A stretch of 64,000 nucleotides of DNA. It comes from JAGLQQ01 sp043806135 (GTDB lineage: Bacteria; Omnitrophota; Gorgyraeia; B26-G9). The stretch spans positions 1-64,000 of the forward strand of contig JAZDHG010000016.1 in the NCBI GenBank assembly GCA_043806135.1. The letters run 5' to 3'. The translations under genes and the position numbers were made by a program. Below, piece after piece: positions 50,981-59,543 of this stretch (positions are counted from its first letter, which is position 1; every line of letters starts with the position of its first letter). The notes below the pieces were generated by a model that ran no database searches, was not told the DNA's origin, and saw nothing but the letters and a program-made list of their open reading frames with translations.

Positions 50981-50994
50981 ATGGGTGATAAGTC

Positions 50995-52527
50995 ATGAAG
51001 AAGATAAAGATATTTGATACAACGCTAAGGGACGGAGAACAGGCTCCGGGAGCCAGTCTGAGCGGTCAGGAGAAACTTGAAGTTGCACATCAGCTGGTGC
51101 GTCTTGGCGTGGATGTGATCGAAGCAGGCTTTCCTATCTCTTCTCCGGGTGATTTTGACTCTGTAAAGCAAATAGCCCGCAAGGTAAAGGGAGCAACTAT
51201 TTGCGGCCTGGCAAGGTCATTAAACAAAGATATAGAGGCTGCGGCTATGGCGCTTAAGCCGGCAAAAAGAAAACGTATCCACGTTTTTCTGGCAACATCT
51301 AAAATCCATATGAAATATAAACTAAGAAAAGCAGAAAGTGAAATACTCAAGATAGCCGAATCCGCAGTCAAGTATGCGCGAAAATTCTCTGCTGATGTCC
51401 AGTTTTCTCCGGAAGACGCTTCGCGTACAGAAAGAGAGTTTCTTTACCGGGTTATCGAAAGGGTGATCAAGGCAGGAGCAACAACGGTTAATATACCCGA
51501 TACGGTAGGGTTTGCCCAGCCCGATGAATTCGGAGGGCTTATCCATGCCATAGTTAATAATGTGCCTAATGTGAACAAGGCGGTTATTGCCGTACATTGT
51601 CATAATGACCTGGGTCTTGCCGTGGCTAACTCCCTTGCGGCTATCCGCAGCGGGGCAGGTCAGGTTGAGTGCACGATCAACGGCATTGGAGAAAGAGCCG
51701 GCAATGCTGCCTTAGAAGAGATAGTTCTTAGCATGCGCACCCGGAAAGATCATTTTAAAAATATTTACACGGATATTAATACGAAAGAGATCTATAAAAC
51801 CAGCCGGCTGGTAAGTAAGCTGACTGGATTTGTAGTTGCGCCTAATAAAGCCATTGTCGGAGGAAATGCTTTCCGGCATGAGTCAGGAATCCATCAGGAT
51901 GGGATGCTTAAAAAAAGACAGACTTATGAGATTATCAAACCCGAAGATGTCGGATTTTACGGCGAAGGTCTTGTGCTTGGAAAACATTCAGGCAGGCATG
52001 CGCTTTCGAAGCGGCTTGAACAGATCGGGTTTAAGCTGAATAAAGCCCAGCTGCAAAAGGCATTCATGCGCTTTAAAGAGCTTGCAGATAAGAAGAAAGA
52101 GGTTTTTGAAGAAGATCTTATGTCTATTGTTGAGGAACAGATGAAAGATGTCCCTGAAGTTTGGAGCCTGGTGGGACTAGATTTTTGCGGCGGTATAGGT
52201 GTTGAACCTAAGGCCACACTTTGGCTCAAAAAAAGCAAAAAGATATATAAGAAAACATCAAACGGAGACGGCCCGGTAGATGCCTGCTATAAGGCGATCG
52301 AAAAAATAACCGGTATTAAAGCAAAACTGCTGGATTATTCCATTAAAGCTATTACCCGCGGTAAAGACGCGTTGGGAGAGGTTAATGTAAAGTTGAAGAT
52401 AAAGCAGGAGGAGATCGGAGCGCGTGCGGCAAGCACCGACATTATTGAAGCTTCGGCTAAGGCCTATCTTAACGCTATAAACAGAGTACTGTTTAAAGCT
52501 AAAAAGGCTAATTCAATACGGCTTTAG
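50995..52527 (+). CDS. leuA: 2-isopropylmalate synthase
   Basis: LeuA condenses acetyl-CoA with 2-oxoisovalerate, the first leucine step. The 510-residue protein has the N-terminal TLRDGEQAPGASLS, metal ligands in AVHCHNDLGLAVANS, GNAALEEIV, and a C-terminal regulatory domain from about residue 395 (DACYKAIEKITGIKAKLLDYS). leuB, leuC and leuD are not in the window; the aconitase at 19839 is not LeuC. Confidence 0.95.
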   Translation: MKKIKIFDTTLRDGEQAPGASLSGQEKLEVAHQLVRLGVDVIEAGFPISSPGDFDSVKQIARKVKGATICGLARSLNKDIEAAAMALKPAKRKRIHVFLATSKIHMKYKLRKAESEILKIAESAVKYARKFSADVQFSPEDASRTEREFLYRVIERVIKAGATTVNIPDTVGFAQPDEFGGLIHAIVNNVPNVNKAVIAVHCHNDLGLAVANSLAAIRSGAGQVECTINGIGERAGNAALEEIVLSMRTRKDHFKNIYTDINTKEIYKTSRLVSKLTGFVVAPNKAIVGGNAFRHESGIHQDGMLKKRQTYEIIKPEDVGFYGEGLVLGKHSGRHALSKRLEQIGFKLNKAQLQKAFMRFKELADKKKEVFEEDLMSIVEEQMKDVPEVWSLVGLDFCGGIGVEPKATLWLKKSKKIYKKTSNGDGPVDACYKAIEKITGIKAKLLDYSIKAITRGKDALGEVNVKLKIKQEEIGARAASTDIIEASAKAYLNAINRVLFKAKKANSIRL

Positions 52528-52575
52528 TTGTATTCTGAAATATTGCTTGGTGAAAGAGATTAAAAATAAGAAAAC

Positions 52576-53460
52576 ATGGAACCCAAAAAAAAACAAATAT
52601 ACGGGCTTATCGGCTATCCCATCAAGCACAGCTTTTCGGCTGCAATGCACAATGCTGCTTTCACTTATTTGGGGATGAATGCAGCATATAAGCTTTTTGA
52701 AATCAATCCTCAAGAGCTGCAATATTTTTTTCACAGGATCATACCTTTAGAGGACATACATGGGGAAATTTTTTCTTATGATGATCTGCAGGGTTTTAAT
52801 GTGACTATTCCGCATAAGGAAATGGTGCTTCAATTCTTAAATGAAATATCCCCTGCTGCTGCGGACATCAAAGCGGTAAATACTGTAAGCGTTCACATTG
52901 GCAGCGAATTCAAAGGATTTAATACCGATTTTTCCGGATTTTCCCGTCATATAACCGAGCTGGATGTTAATACACATAAAGTTGCTATTATCGGAGCCGG
53001 AGGAGCGGCCAAAGCCGTAGCCTATGCTTTAAAAACAAAAAAAACTAAAGAGATCGCTATCTATGATATTGACAAACAAAAGGCAGAATCATTAACAGAA
53101 TCTGTGAATGCTTGGGATGCGGGATGTATGGCCTACACCGTAGATTCAATTGAAGAATTAAACCTTTATGATAAAACATTGCTGATCAATGCCTCACCTG
53201 TTGGGATGGGAAAAGATGATCCGCTGCTTATTACAGAACAGATGCTGCATAAAGAGCTCTTTGTATATGATCTAATTTATAATCCCGCATATACCAAACT
53301 GCTATTGCTGGCTCAGAATAAGGGATTACGCTGCCGCAATGGCCTGAAAATGCTCTTGTATCAGGGAGTCCTTGCTTTTGAGCACTGGAGCGGCATCGAT
53401 GCACCGCTGGAGGTAATGTTTGAGGCGTTAAAAGGAGAGATGAATAAATGCCAGGGATAA
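52576..53460 (+). CDS. aroE: Shikimate dehydrogenase
   Basis: AroE reduces 3-dehydroshikimate. The 294-residue protein has YPIKHSFSAAMHNAAF (substrate), FNVTIPHKE with the catalytic Lys, FNTDFSGF, the nucleotide motif GAGGAAKAVAYAL and INASPVGM. It overlaps the prepilin peptidase gene by 13 bases. Confidence 0.95.
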   Translation: MEPKKKQIYGLIGYPIKHSFSAAMHNAAFTYLGMNAAYKLFEINPQELQYFFHRIIPLEDIHGEIFSYDDLQGFNVTIPHKEMVLQFLNEISPAAADIKAVNTVSVHIGSEFKGFNTDFSGFSRHITELDVNTHKVAIIGAGGAAKAVAYALKTKKTKEIAIYDIDKQKAESLTESVNAWDAGCMAYTVDSIEELNLYDKTLLINASPVGMGKDDPLLITEQMLHKELFVYDLIYNPAYTKLLLLAQNKGLRCRNGLKMLLYQGVLAFEHWSGIDAPLEVMFEALKGEMNKCQG

Positions 53461-54458
53461 TAAGCAAAAGCATGATCTTTATATTCGGATCGCTCATAGG
53501 CAGTTTTCTCAACGTATGTATTTACCGCATGCCCAGATCCGGAAAAGTTGAAAAGGAGGATTTTTTAAAGGTCTCAGGCTCTGAGGAATATACGGATAAA
53601 CTATGGCACGATCTGATTGCGAGCGGTTACATTGATGAATACGGCTTTGTTGAGAGAAAATTCAAGAAACTCAAGAATAAAGAAAAAGAAACAGGATTTA
53701 CGCTTGATGGCAAATACACAAATAGCAAAAAACAGATTTTTAACATACTTGATCACTCCTGTGCACTGTCTGTAGATGAGCCGAAACGTTCTTTTTGCCC
53801 GCATTGCCGCAAGCAGGTTCTTTGGTATGATAATATTCCGCTGGTAAGTTATCTGGCGCTTTCCGGTATTTGCCGTTTTTGCAAAAAGCCGATAGCTTTC
53901 CGGTATTTTTTTGTAGAGTTTCTTACTGCAGCTTTACTGGTTATTCTGCATGGAAAATTCGGATTATCCGCGCATTTTTTTATTTATGGAATTTTAAGCT
54001 GCGCTTTAGTTGCAGCAACTTTTATCGATTTTGACTTTCAAATTATCCCGGATGAAATTACTATCGGAGGATTGGGATTGGGAATTATTTTATCAATAAT
54101 ATTTCCCCAATTACATCATACCTCACTGCGCATGCATGCGCTTATATACTCAATATTGGGTATGCTTGCCGGCGGCGGCAGTATATATTTGATCGGAAGG
54201 TTTGGAGAAATAATATTCAAGAAAGAAAGTATGGGCGGAGGCGATGTTAAATTTCTGGCCATGATCGGGTCAGTTTTAGGATGGAAACTCACCTTGCTTA
54301 TATTTTTTCTTGCGCCTTTTTTCGGCGCGGTAGTGGGCATTATCGCACGGCTTACCAGGGGAGCGGAAGTGATCCCTTATGGGCCTTATCTGTCTCTGGC
54401 AACTTTCCTGGTGATTTTATGGGGAAACAGGCTCCTGGCATATTTGTTTTATTTTTAA
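53448..54458 (+). CDS. pilD: Prepilin peptidase with an unusual insertion
   Basis: PilD cleaves and methylates type IV prepilins. The 336-residue protein has FIFGSLIGSFLNVCIYRMPR at the start, the zinc cysteines Cys117, Cys120, Cys142 and Cys145 (CPHC and CRFC), the first catalytic aspartate in AATFIDFDFQIIPDE and the second in GGGDVKFLAMIG. Between the first helix and the zinc module there are about 75 extra residues (33-108, with ASGYIDEYG and FTLDGKYTNSKKQIF). Its substrates are probably the pilin-like proteins at 40114-41539. Confidence 0.93.
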   Translation: MPGIISKSMIFIFGSLIGSFLNVCIYRMPRSGKVEKEDFLKVSGSEEYTDKLWHDLIASGYIDEYGFVERKFKKLKNKEKETGFTLDGKYTNSKKQIFNILDHSCALSVDEPKRSFCPHCRKQVLWYDNIPLVSYLALSGICRFCKKPIAFRYFFVEFLTAALLVILHGKFGLSAHFFIYGILSCALVAATFIDFDFQIIPDEITIGGLGLGIILSIIFPQLHHTSLRMHALIYSILGMLAGGGSIYLIGRFGEIIFKKESMGGGDVKFLAMIGSVLGWKLTLLIFFLAPFFGAVVGIIARLTRGAEVIPYGPYLSLATFLVILWGNRLLAYLFYF

Positions 54459-54696
54459 AAACGTATTGAGTATCGAGTGCAAGACCGATGGACTTGGGTT
54501 TAAGTAAAAAGAGAATGTAATATTTAGTAAAATTTTTAAGCGATGCTAAAGACTACTTTTAAATAGCAGATAAAATGTTAATGTTAATTTTTGGAAGTAA
54601 CCATGAAAAAGCGTCATCAATTGTAGGTCAAAAAAAGCATAGAAAATCTAAACGTTAATCGCTTGACGCTATACGCTAAAATCAAAGGAGTTAATC
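54459..54696 (+). other. Spacer without recognised gene
   Basis: This AT-rich spacer of 238 bp holds short heptamer-like series at both ends (CGTATTG, AGTATCG near 54465; TGACGCT, ATACGCT near 54664) and a 27-codon frame from about 54575 that shows no homology I recognise. AAAGGAG precedes aroC. Confidence 0.5.
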
Positions 54697-55722
54697 ATGT
54701 TGCGTTTTATGAGTGCCGGTGAATCTCATGGGGAATGTATGATAGGTATTCTTGAGGGGCTGCCCGCGGGACTAGATATCGATATTGGATTTATTAATAA
54801 GGAACTCGCCAGACGCCAGTTTGGATACGGTCGAGGTGACAGAATGAAGATAGAAAAGGATACGATTAGAATTCTTTCTGGAGTAAAAGGCGAAAAAACT
54901 TTGGGTAGTCCGGTTGCGTTCTCAATAAAAAATAAGGATTTTAAGATTAATGTTCTGATGCCGGTAAGCGAGCCTAGGCCGGGTCATGCGGATTTGGCAG
55001 GAGCGATAAAATACGGGTTTTCTGATATACGCTGCGTTTTGGAACGGGCTTCTGCGCGGGAAACAGTTGTGCGGGTCGCTGCAGGTGCAATCTGTAAAAC
55101 AATGCTGAAAGAATTCGGTGTTAGTATTACGAGTACACGGATAAGCGTCGGAGGGCAAACAAACGTAAAAGAAATAAAAGAAATAATAGATACGGCCAGG
55201 AAGCAAGGGGACAGTTTGGGAGGTGTTTTTGAAGTGCAGGCGGCAAATGTTCCTGTGGGCCTGGGCAGTTATGTGCATTATGACCGCAGGCTGGATGCGC
55301 GCTTGGGGGCAGCGCTTATGTCAATTCCGGCAATAAAAGCAGTTGAATTCGGGGCAGGATTCGCAGGCGCATCAAAACTTGGCTCTGAGGTGCATGATGC
55401 TATTTTTTATTCAAAAGCTAAAGGCTTTTACAGAATATCGAATAATGCCGGAGGCCTTGAAGGCGGCATGAGCAACGGAGAAACCATAGTTGCCAGGTGT
55501 GCGATGAAACCGATATCAACCTTGGGCAGCCCCCTGTCAAGCGTGCATATAAAAACAAAAAAGAAGGTTAAGGCTTCTGTTCAGCGTTCGGATATCAGTG
55601 CGGTTGAGGCTGCCGGCGTAATTGGCGAGAGCATGATGGCAATTGTTATTGCCGATGCATTTCTTGAGAGATTTGGTGCGGATGATCTGAAAATGATCAA
55701 AAAAGCTTACAAAATGAAGTAA
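54697..55722 (+). CDS. aroC: Chorismate synthase
   Basis: AroC converts EPSP to chorismate using reduced FMN. The 341-residue protein has MSAGESHGE at the start, GYGRGDRM, PRPGHADLAGAIKYG, RASARETVVRVAAGA, and SNGETIVARCAMKPIST. With aroE it gives part of the aromatic pathway. A structured repeat follows. Confidence 0.95.
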   Translation: MLRFMSAGESHGECMIGILEGLPAGLDIDIGFINKELARRQFGYGRGDRMKIEKDTIRILSGVKGEKTLGSPVAFSIKNKDFKINVLMPVSEPRPGHADLAGAIKYGFSDIRCVLERASARETVVRVAAGAICKTMLKEFGVSITSTRISVGGQTNVKEIKEIIDTARKQGDSLGGVFEVQAANVPVGLGSYVHYDRRLDARLGAALMSIPAIKAVEFGAGFAGASKLGSEVHDAIFYSKAKGFYRISNNAGGLEGGMSNGETIVARCAMKPISTLGSPLSSVHIKTKKKVKASVQRSDISAVEAAGVIGESMMAIVIADAFLERFGADDLKMIKKAYKMK

Positions 55723-55744
55723 CTTTTTTATAAAGAGCAAGGCG

Positions 55745-55865
55745 TTACAAAAACTGTTTTTGCTCAAACTCGTCCCGCTATCCTTGGCGGGCTCCGAGAA
55801 AATCAATTGATTTTTAGCAGTCTGTAAAACCAATTGATTAAATCCACGAGCACAGTTGCTTATTC
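55745..55865 (+). repeat. Three-stem repeat element after aroC
   Basis: This copy has the same plan as the element after tsaB: outer AACTGT-GCTC with GAGC-ACAGTT, a stem CTCG-CCCGC with GCGGG-CTC-CGAG, and a stem TCAATTG with CAATTGA followed by TTAAATCC. Bases differ on both sides of the stems, while pairings are retained. Possible roles are a terminator, an mRNA-stability element, or a mobile repeat. Confidence 0.6.
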
Positions 55866-55884
55866 CGCCTAAATAAAATTTAAA

Positions 55885-56409
55885 ATGGGTACTCCTATAA
55901 AACATGAAAAAGTGAAGCTGATCACCGGGCTTATCGGAAAAGAAATTTTGTTTGATGAAGTAAAAACAAAGTTATCGCGTAAGTTCGGAGAGATCGATTT
56001 TGAAAGTAAGATCTTGGATTTTACTTACACCGATTACTATAACCAAGAAATGGGAGCGGATTTAAAACGTCAGTTTCTGTCTTTTAAACGGTTAATTTAT
56101 CCAGAGCTGATAATAGCTATAAAAAATTATACAAATACAATAGAGAGTAAATTTTTTTCTAGCAATAAAAAACGGTCGGTCAATATTGATCCTGGATATC
56201 TTAGTCTTTCGAAATTGGTACTTGCGACAACAAAAGACCATCAGCACCGGATATATTTAGGTAAAGGTATATATGCAGAGGTGACGCTGCGCTACACGAA
56301 CAAAACCTTTTCCTCCTGGGAATGGACATATCCTGATTATTGCTCGAAAGAATATATTTCCATATTTAATCATCTACGTAAGGAATTATATATGGCAAAG
56401 GACAGTTAA
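55885..56409 (+). CDS. DUF4416 family protein
   Basis: The 174-residue protein matches DUF4416: KLITGLIGKEIL, FTYTDYYNQEMGADLKRQF, VNIDPGYLSLSKLVLATTKDHQHRIYLGKGIYAEVTL and WTYPDYCSKEYI. Function unknown. The ATG lies after AAAATTTAAA without a clear ribosome binding site. Its stop overlaps the next gene by one base. Confidence 0.88.
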   Translation: MGTPIKHEKVKLITGLIGKEILFDEVKTKLSRKFGEIDFESKILDFTYTDYYNQEMGADLKRQFLSFKRLIYPELIIAIKNYTNTIESKFFSSNKKRSVNIDPGYLSLSKLVLATTKDHQHRIYLGKGIYAEVTLRYTNKTFSSWEWTYPDYCSKEYISIFNHLRKELYMAKDS

Positions 56410-57521
56410 TGATGAATGAAGTGTCCAGTTTTTATTCCAAGACAAAAAATTTACTTTTTATTTTTAATATAGCCTTCACGCTGATTTTTCTTTTTATTAT
56501 GTCTTACAGTTTTTCTCGTCTGTTGCGCAATGCTGTAACGTATCTTACCGGCAATACTGTTATTGTAATAACGATTTACTTTACGCTGTTTTACTTTCTC
56601 TATTTTTTATTTGTTTTTATCCTGAGATATCTTGAAGGGTTTGTTCTTGAAAATCACATAAATAAAAGAAAACAGAAATTCCGGAGCTGGTTTAGAGTAC
56701 TTATTAATAAGGAAATAATAACTTTTTCTCTTTTGCTTGTCAGCGTGCAAGTGATCTACTTTTTTTTGGAAACGAATGTAAATGCCTGGTGGGTACCGAT
56801 GGCGGTTTTAGCTATTCTTACCCGTAATGCATGGGAACTTTTGCCTGACTGGGTGGTTCCCTATTATTCGCGGCATAAGGATCTTGAGGATAAACATCTA
56901 CAGGACCGTCTTCTGAAACTTGCCAAAAAAGGGGGGGTATGGTTTTCGCGAATTTTAATCTATAAAGACAGCAGGGCAAAGGCGGTTATTTTGGGACTAA
57001 AGAAATCAAGGCGGCTTATTTTGAGCGATATGGCGCTTGATTATGCCCTTGAGGAAATAGAAGTTCTGGTGGCCATGGAAATAGCCAAGCTGCACAAAGG
57101 TTATAACTGGAAAAAAGCACTTATTGAGGCATTAGGTATGTTTATCACGTTTTTTATTGTAAGTTTCGTCTTTGTACCTGGTTGCGAAAAATTTGGTTTT
57201 GAATTTGTTTTTGATGTGCAAACATTGCCGCTATTACTAGGGTTATTTTTTGTTATTTTTATAGTTGTCTGGTTTATCTTGAATTATTTTATGCGGGACA
57301 TGGCCAAAGAAAATGATGCCTATACCTTGCGCCTTTCAAAAGCACCCGAGGCATTTGTTTCTTTAATTATCCGTGATTCACAACAGAATATCCAAGGGGA
57401 TAGGGCTATTTACTTTTTTGAAAGAATGCTTTGTGCTAAAAGTCCGATTTCTCAGCGGCTGATGCTTGCTCAGGACTATGCCCAGGATATGCTTTTTGAA
57501 GACATACATCGAAAAAATTAA
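56409..57521 (+). CDS. Ste24-like membrane protein without HExxH (pseudopeptidase)
   Basis: The 370-residue protein has about six hydrophobic segments and the fold markers of M48 CAAX proteases: RRLILSDMALDYALEEIEVLVA, where active members have HELGHH next. Here the motif is MEIAK (residues 223-227), so both zinc histidines are lost (Met and Lys), although Glu224 and a downstream ENDAYTL (Glu301, Asp303) remain. It is most likely catalytically inactive. It is coupled to the DUF4416 gene. Confidence 0.75.
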   Translation: MMNEVSSFYSKTKNLLFIFNIAFTLIFLFIMSYSFSRLLRNAVTYLTGNTVIVITIYFTLFYFLYFLFVFILRYLEGFVLENHINKRKQKFRSWFRVLINKEIITFSLLLVSVQVIYFFLETNVNAWWVPMAVLAILTRNAWELLPDWVVPYYSRHKDLEDKHLQDRLLKLAKKGGVWFSRILIYKDSRAKAVILGLKKSRRLILSDMALDYALEEIEVLVAMEIAKLHKGYNWKKALIEALGMFITFFIVSFVFVPGCEKFGFEFVFDVQTLPLLLGLFFVIFIVVWFILNYFMRDMAKENDAYTLRLSKAPEAFVSLIIRDSQQNIQGDRAIYFFERMLCAKSPISQRLMLAQDYAQDMLFEDIHRKN

Positions 57522-57604
57522 GGGTCATTCTTAATTAAGTTGAATAGATTTTTATAAATTAATGATTTGCAGGTTCTTTGATCCAACTTAAACAAGAAAG
57601 AACC
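57522..57604. mobile_element. MITE-like inverted-repeat element B
   Basis: Inverted ends of about 20 bases: GGTCATTCTTAATTAAGTTG on the left, and CAACTTAAACAAGAA followed by AGAACC on the right. The left 48 bases nearly equal those of element A at 39934. It begins one base after the upstream stop codon. Confidence 0.65.
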
Positions 57605-57632
57605 AAAATTGATTTAAAGACAAGGAAAGAAG

Positions 57633-58091
57633 ATGATTTTAGCCAGCGCCTGTTTGACAGGAGAAAAATGCCGTTATAACGGCGAACACTGTCTGCATCC
57701 GGTGATTGCCGAGCTTGGTAAAAAAGGAAAGATTGCGGCAGTGTGTCCGGAAGTAATGGGCGGACTTACCGTTCCCAGGCTTGCCTGCGAAATAACAGGC
57801 GCAGACGCACAGGCAGTACTTGATTCACAGGCCAGGGTGCTCAACCTGGCCGGAGATGATATTACAGAAGCAGTACTCAGCGGCTGCCGCAAAGCACTGG
57901 ATTTGGCGAAAAAAAACAATATTAAACTGGCTGTTTTAAAGGATAAAAGCGTTTGCTGCGGCGTGGATACGATATATGATGGGAGTTTTCAATCCCGGCT
58001 GGTAAAAGGCAAGGGCATCCTTGCCTTACTGCTTGAGCGCGAAGGGGTCAGAGTTGTAAACAGCGAGGAACTTATCGCTTTGCCGATTTAA
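57633..58091 (+). CDS. DUF523 family protein
   Basis: The 152-residue protein shows the DUF523 features: ASACLTGEKCRYNGEH, VCPEVMGGLTVPRLACEI and the later KDKSVCCGVDTIYDG. Conserved cysteines suggest a metal site; the function is unknown. Confidence 0.88.
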   Translation: MILASACLTGEKCRYNGEHCLHPVIAELGKKGKIAAVCPEVMGGLTVPRLACEITGADAQAVLDSQARVLNLAGDDITEAVLSGCRKALDLAKKNNIKLAVLKDKSVCCGVDTIYDGSFQSRLVKGKGILALLLEREGVRVVNSEELIALPI

Positions 58092-58198
58092 CGGAAAATA
58101 GCGCAAAGCATAAATAGTCGATAGTTAATAGGAAAAACTAAAAAGCCGAATATAAGCGGATATAGAGAAATGATAGCGAAAGAAAAACTAAGAAAACG

Positions 58199-58228
58199 TT
58201 GACATTAATTTCTTGAAGTAACTATTAG
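58199..58228 (+). promoter_or_regulatory. Possible promoter of the cation transporter gene
   Basis: TTGACA (58199-58204, consensus) is followed at 18 bp by TATTAG, a weak -10 box that lies inside the decamer array. If used, the array would surround the transcription start. Confidence 0.3.
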
Positions 58229-58264
58229 TAACCAATATTAACTGTTTGTAACTGCTAGTAACCG
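58217..58264 (+). repeat. Decamer array before the transporter gene
   Basis: Five 10-bp units: AGTAACTATT, AGTAACCAAT, ATTAACTGTT, TGTAACTGCT, AGTAACCG. The order of variants (first AGT, then AGT, then ATT, then TGT, then AGT) is the same as at 22084, so whole arrays, not single units, were copied. Confidence 0.75.
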
Positions 58265-58295
58265 AAAAAATGTGAGTTATAACAGGACAAGATAC

Positions 58296-59510
58296 ATGAG
58301 ACTTGATCTGGAAAAATTCTTAATAAAAAAAGCAAATCTTGCAAATGCCGATTTAAACGATACTGAGGTACGTACCCGCTACGGTTACCTGGAAGGCTGG
58401 GTCAGCGTTATCCTGAATTTATTGATTTTTATCGCCAAAATGATAATGGGGATTATGACCGCAAGTATAAGCATTGTTGCTGATGCTGTGCATACTGTTT
58501 CTGATGTGGCAACTTCCGCAGTAGTGATCTGGGGATTTAATGTAGCGAAGAAACCTGCTGATGAGGAACATCCTTTCGGCCATGGACGCATGGAAAACAT
58601 CGCGACATTAATAATTGCCGTTCTTTTATGCTCAATCGGAGCAGAACTTTTGCACGCGGCATTTACGCGCATATCAGAACCAAGGGAAGTTAAGGGGAAT
58701 ATTTTCGTTATAATTGCGCTGATTGTAACTATAATTATCAAAGAGTGGATGGCGCGTTTTTCTTTTTCTCTAGCGAAAAAAATAAACTCTTCTACTCTTT
58801 TTGCTGATGCCTGGCATCATCGCAGTGATGCTATATCAACGCTTTTGGTGATTGCGGCGATTCTCGGATCCATGTACAAGATCTTTAACCTGGATGCTCT
58901 TTTTGGCGCTGTTGTTGCTTTGTATATTATTTATACCGGGGGGAACTTGATAAAAGAGGCAACGGTTTATCTGCTCGGGAAAGCGGCAGACAAAAAAATA
59001 CAGGATGAAATCAAGGATATCGCCCGGTCGGTTGAAGGCGTTGAAGGCGTGCATGATGTTATTGTGCATGACTATGGTGATTTTAAGGCGATATCTCTTC
59101 ATGTAGAGGTCGAACCATCACTTGATTCGGTAAGCGCGCACAGAATAGCAACATCGGTTGAGGCGCATATCGCAAAACAGATCAAGTCCAGCCCGATCGT
59201 GCATATTGACTTGAAAAAAGGGAAAAGAGAAAAATCTTCGAAAAATTTTAAACATCTTGAGAAGATCATGAAATCCTTTGAGCGGATTATAAATTTTCAC
59301 GGAGTGGAGATCCTCAGCAATGAAAGCGGAGATTTTCTGACTTTGCATATCGTGCTTTCAAAAATCATGACCATCGAAGATTCTCATGCAATCGTGCATA
59401 GTGCGCAGGGATCATTAAGCGAGCATTTCAGGAACTATAAAATCAATATGCATATTGAACCTTGCGATTCGCGCTGTGCAGCATGTTCACAGCCGTGCAA
59501 ACAGCATTAA
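58296..59510 (+). CDS. Cation diffusion facilitator (CDF) transporter
   Basis: CDF proteins export Zn, Fe, Mn or Co in exchange for protons. ATG at 58296 after AGGACA gives 404 residues; GTG at 58272 is the alternative. Metal motifs are DAVHTVSDV in helix 2 and DAWHHRSDA in helix 5; the latter HxxxD-type site is typical of Zn/Fe members. The cytosolic domain follows from about residue 205, and the C terminus ends in a cysteine cluster (CDSRCAACSQPC) that may be an extra metal site. Confidence 0.9.
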   Translation: MRLDLEKFLIKKANLANADLNDTEVRTRYGYLEGWVSVILNLLIFIAKMIMGIMTASISIVADAVHTVSDVATSAVVIWGFNVAKKPADEEHPFGHGRMENIATLIIAVLLCSIGAELLHAAFTRISEPREVKGNIFVIIALIVTIIIKEWMARFSFSLAKKINSSTLFADAWHHRSDAISTLLVIAAILGSMYKIFNLDALFGAVVALYIIYTGGNLIKEATVYLLGKAADKKIQDEIKDIARSVEGVEGVHDVIVHDYGDFKAISLHVEVEPSLDSVSAHRIATSVEAHIAKQIKSSPIVHIDLKKGKREKSSKNFKHLEKIMKSFERIINFHGVEILSNESGDFLTLHIVLSKIMTIEDSHAIVHSAQGSLSEHFRNYKINMHIEPCDSRCAACSQPCKQH

Positions 59511-59543
59511 TCGAGTAAGCTTTGGAGAGGTTGAGTTTTATAA

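Noticed and set aside
54575..54658. Small 27-codon frame before aroC
   Set aside because: No ribosome binding site, no recognisable sequence, low-complexity AT-rich surroundings.
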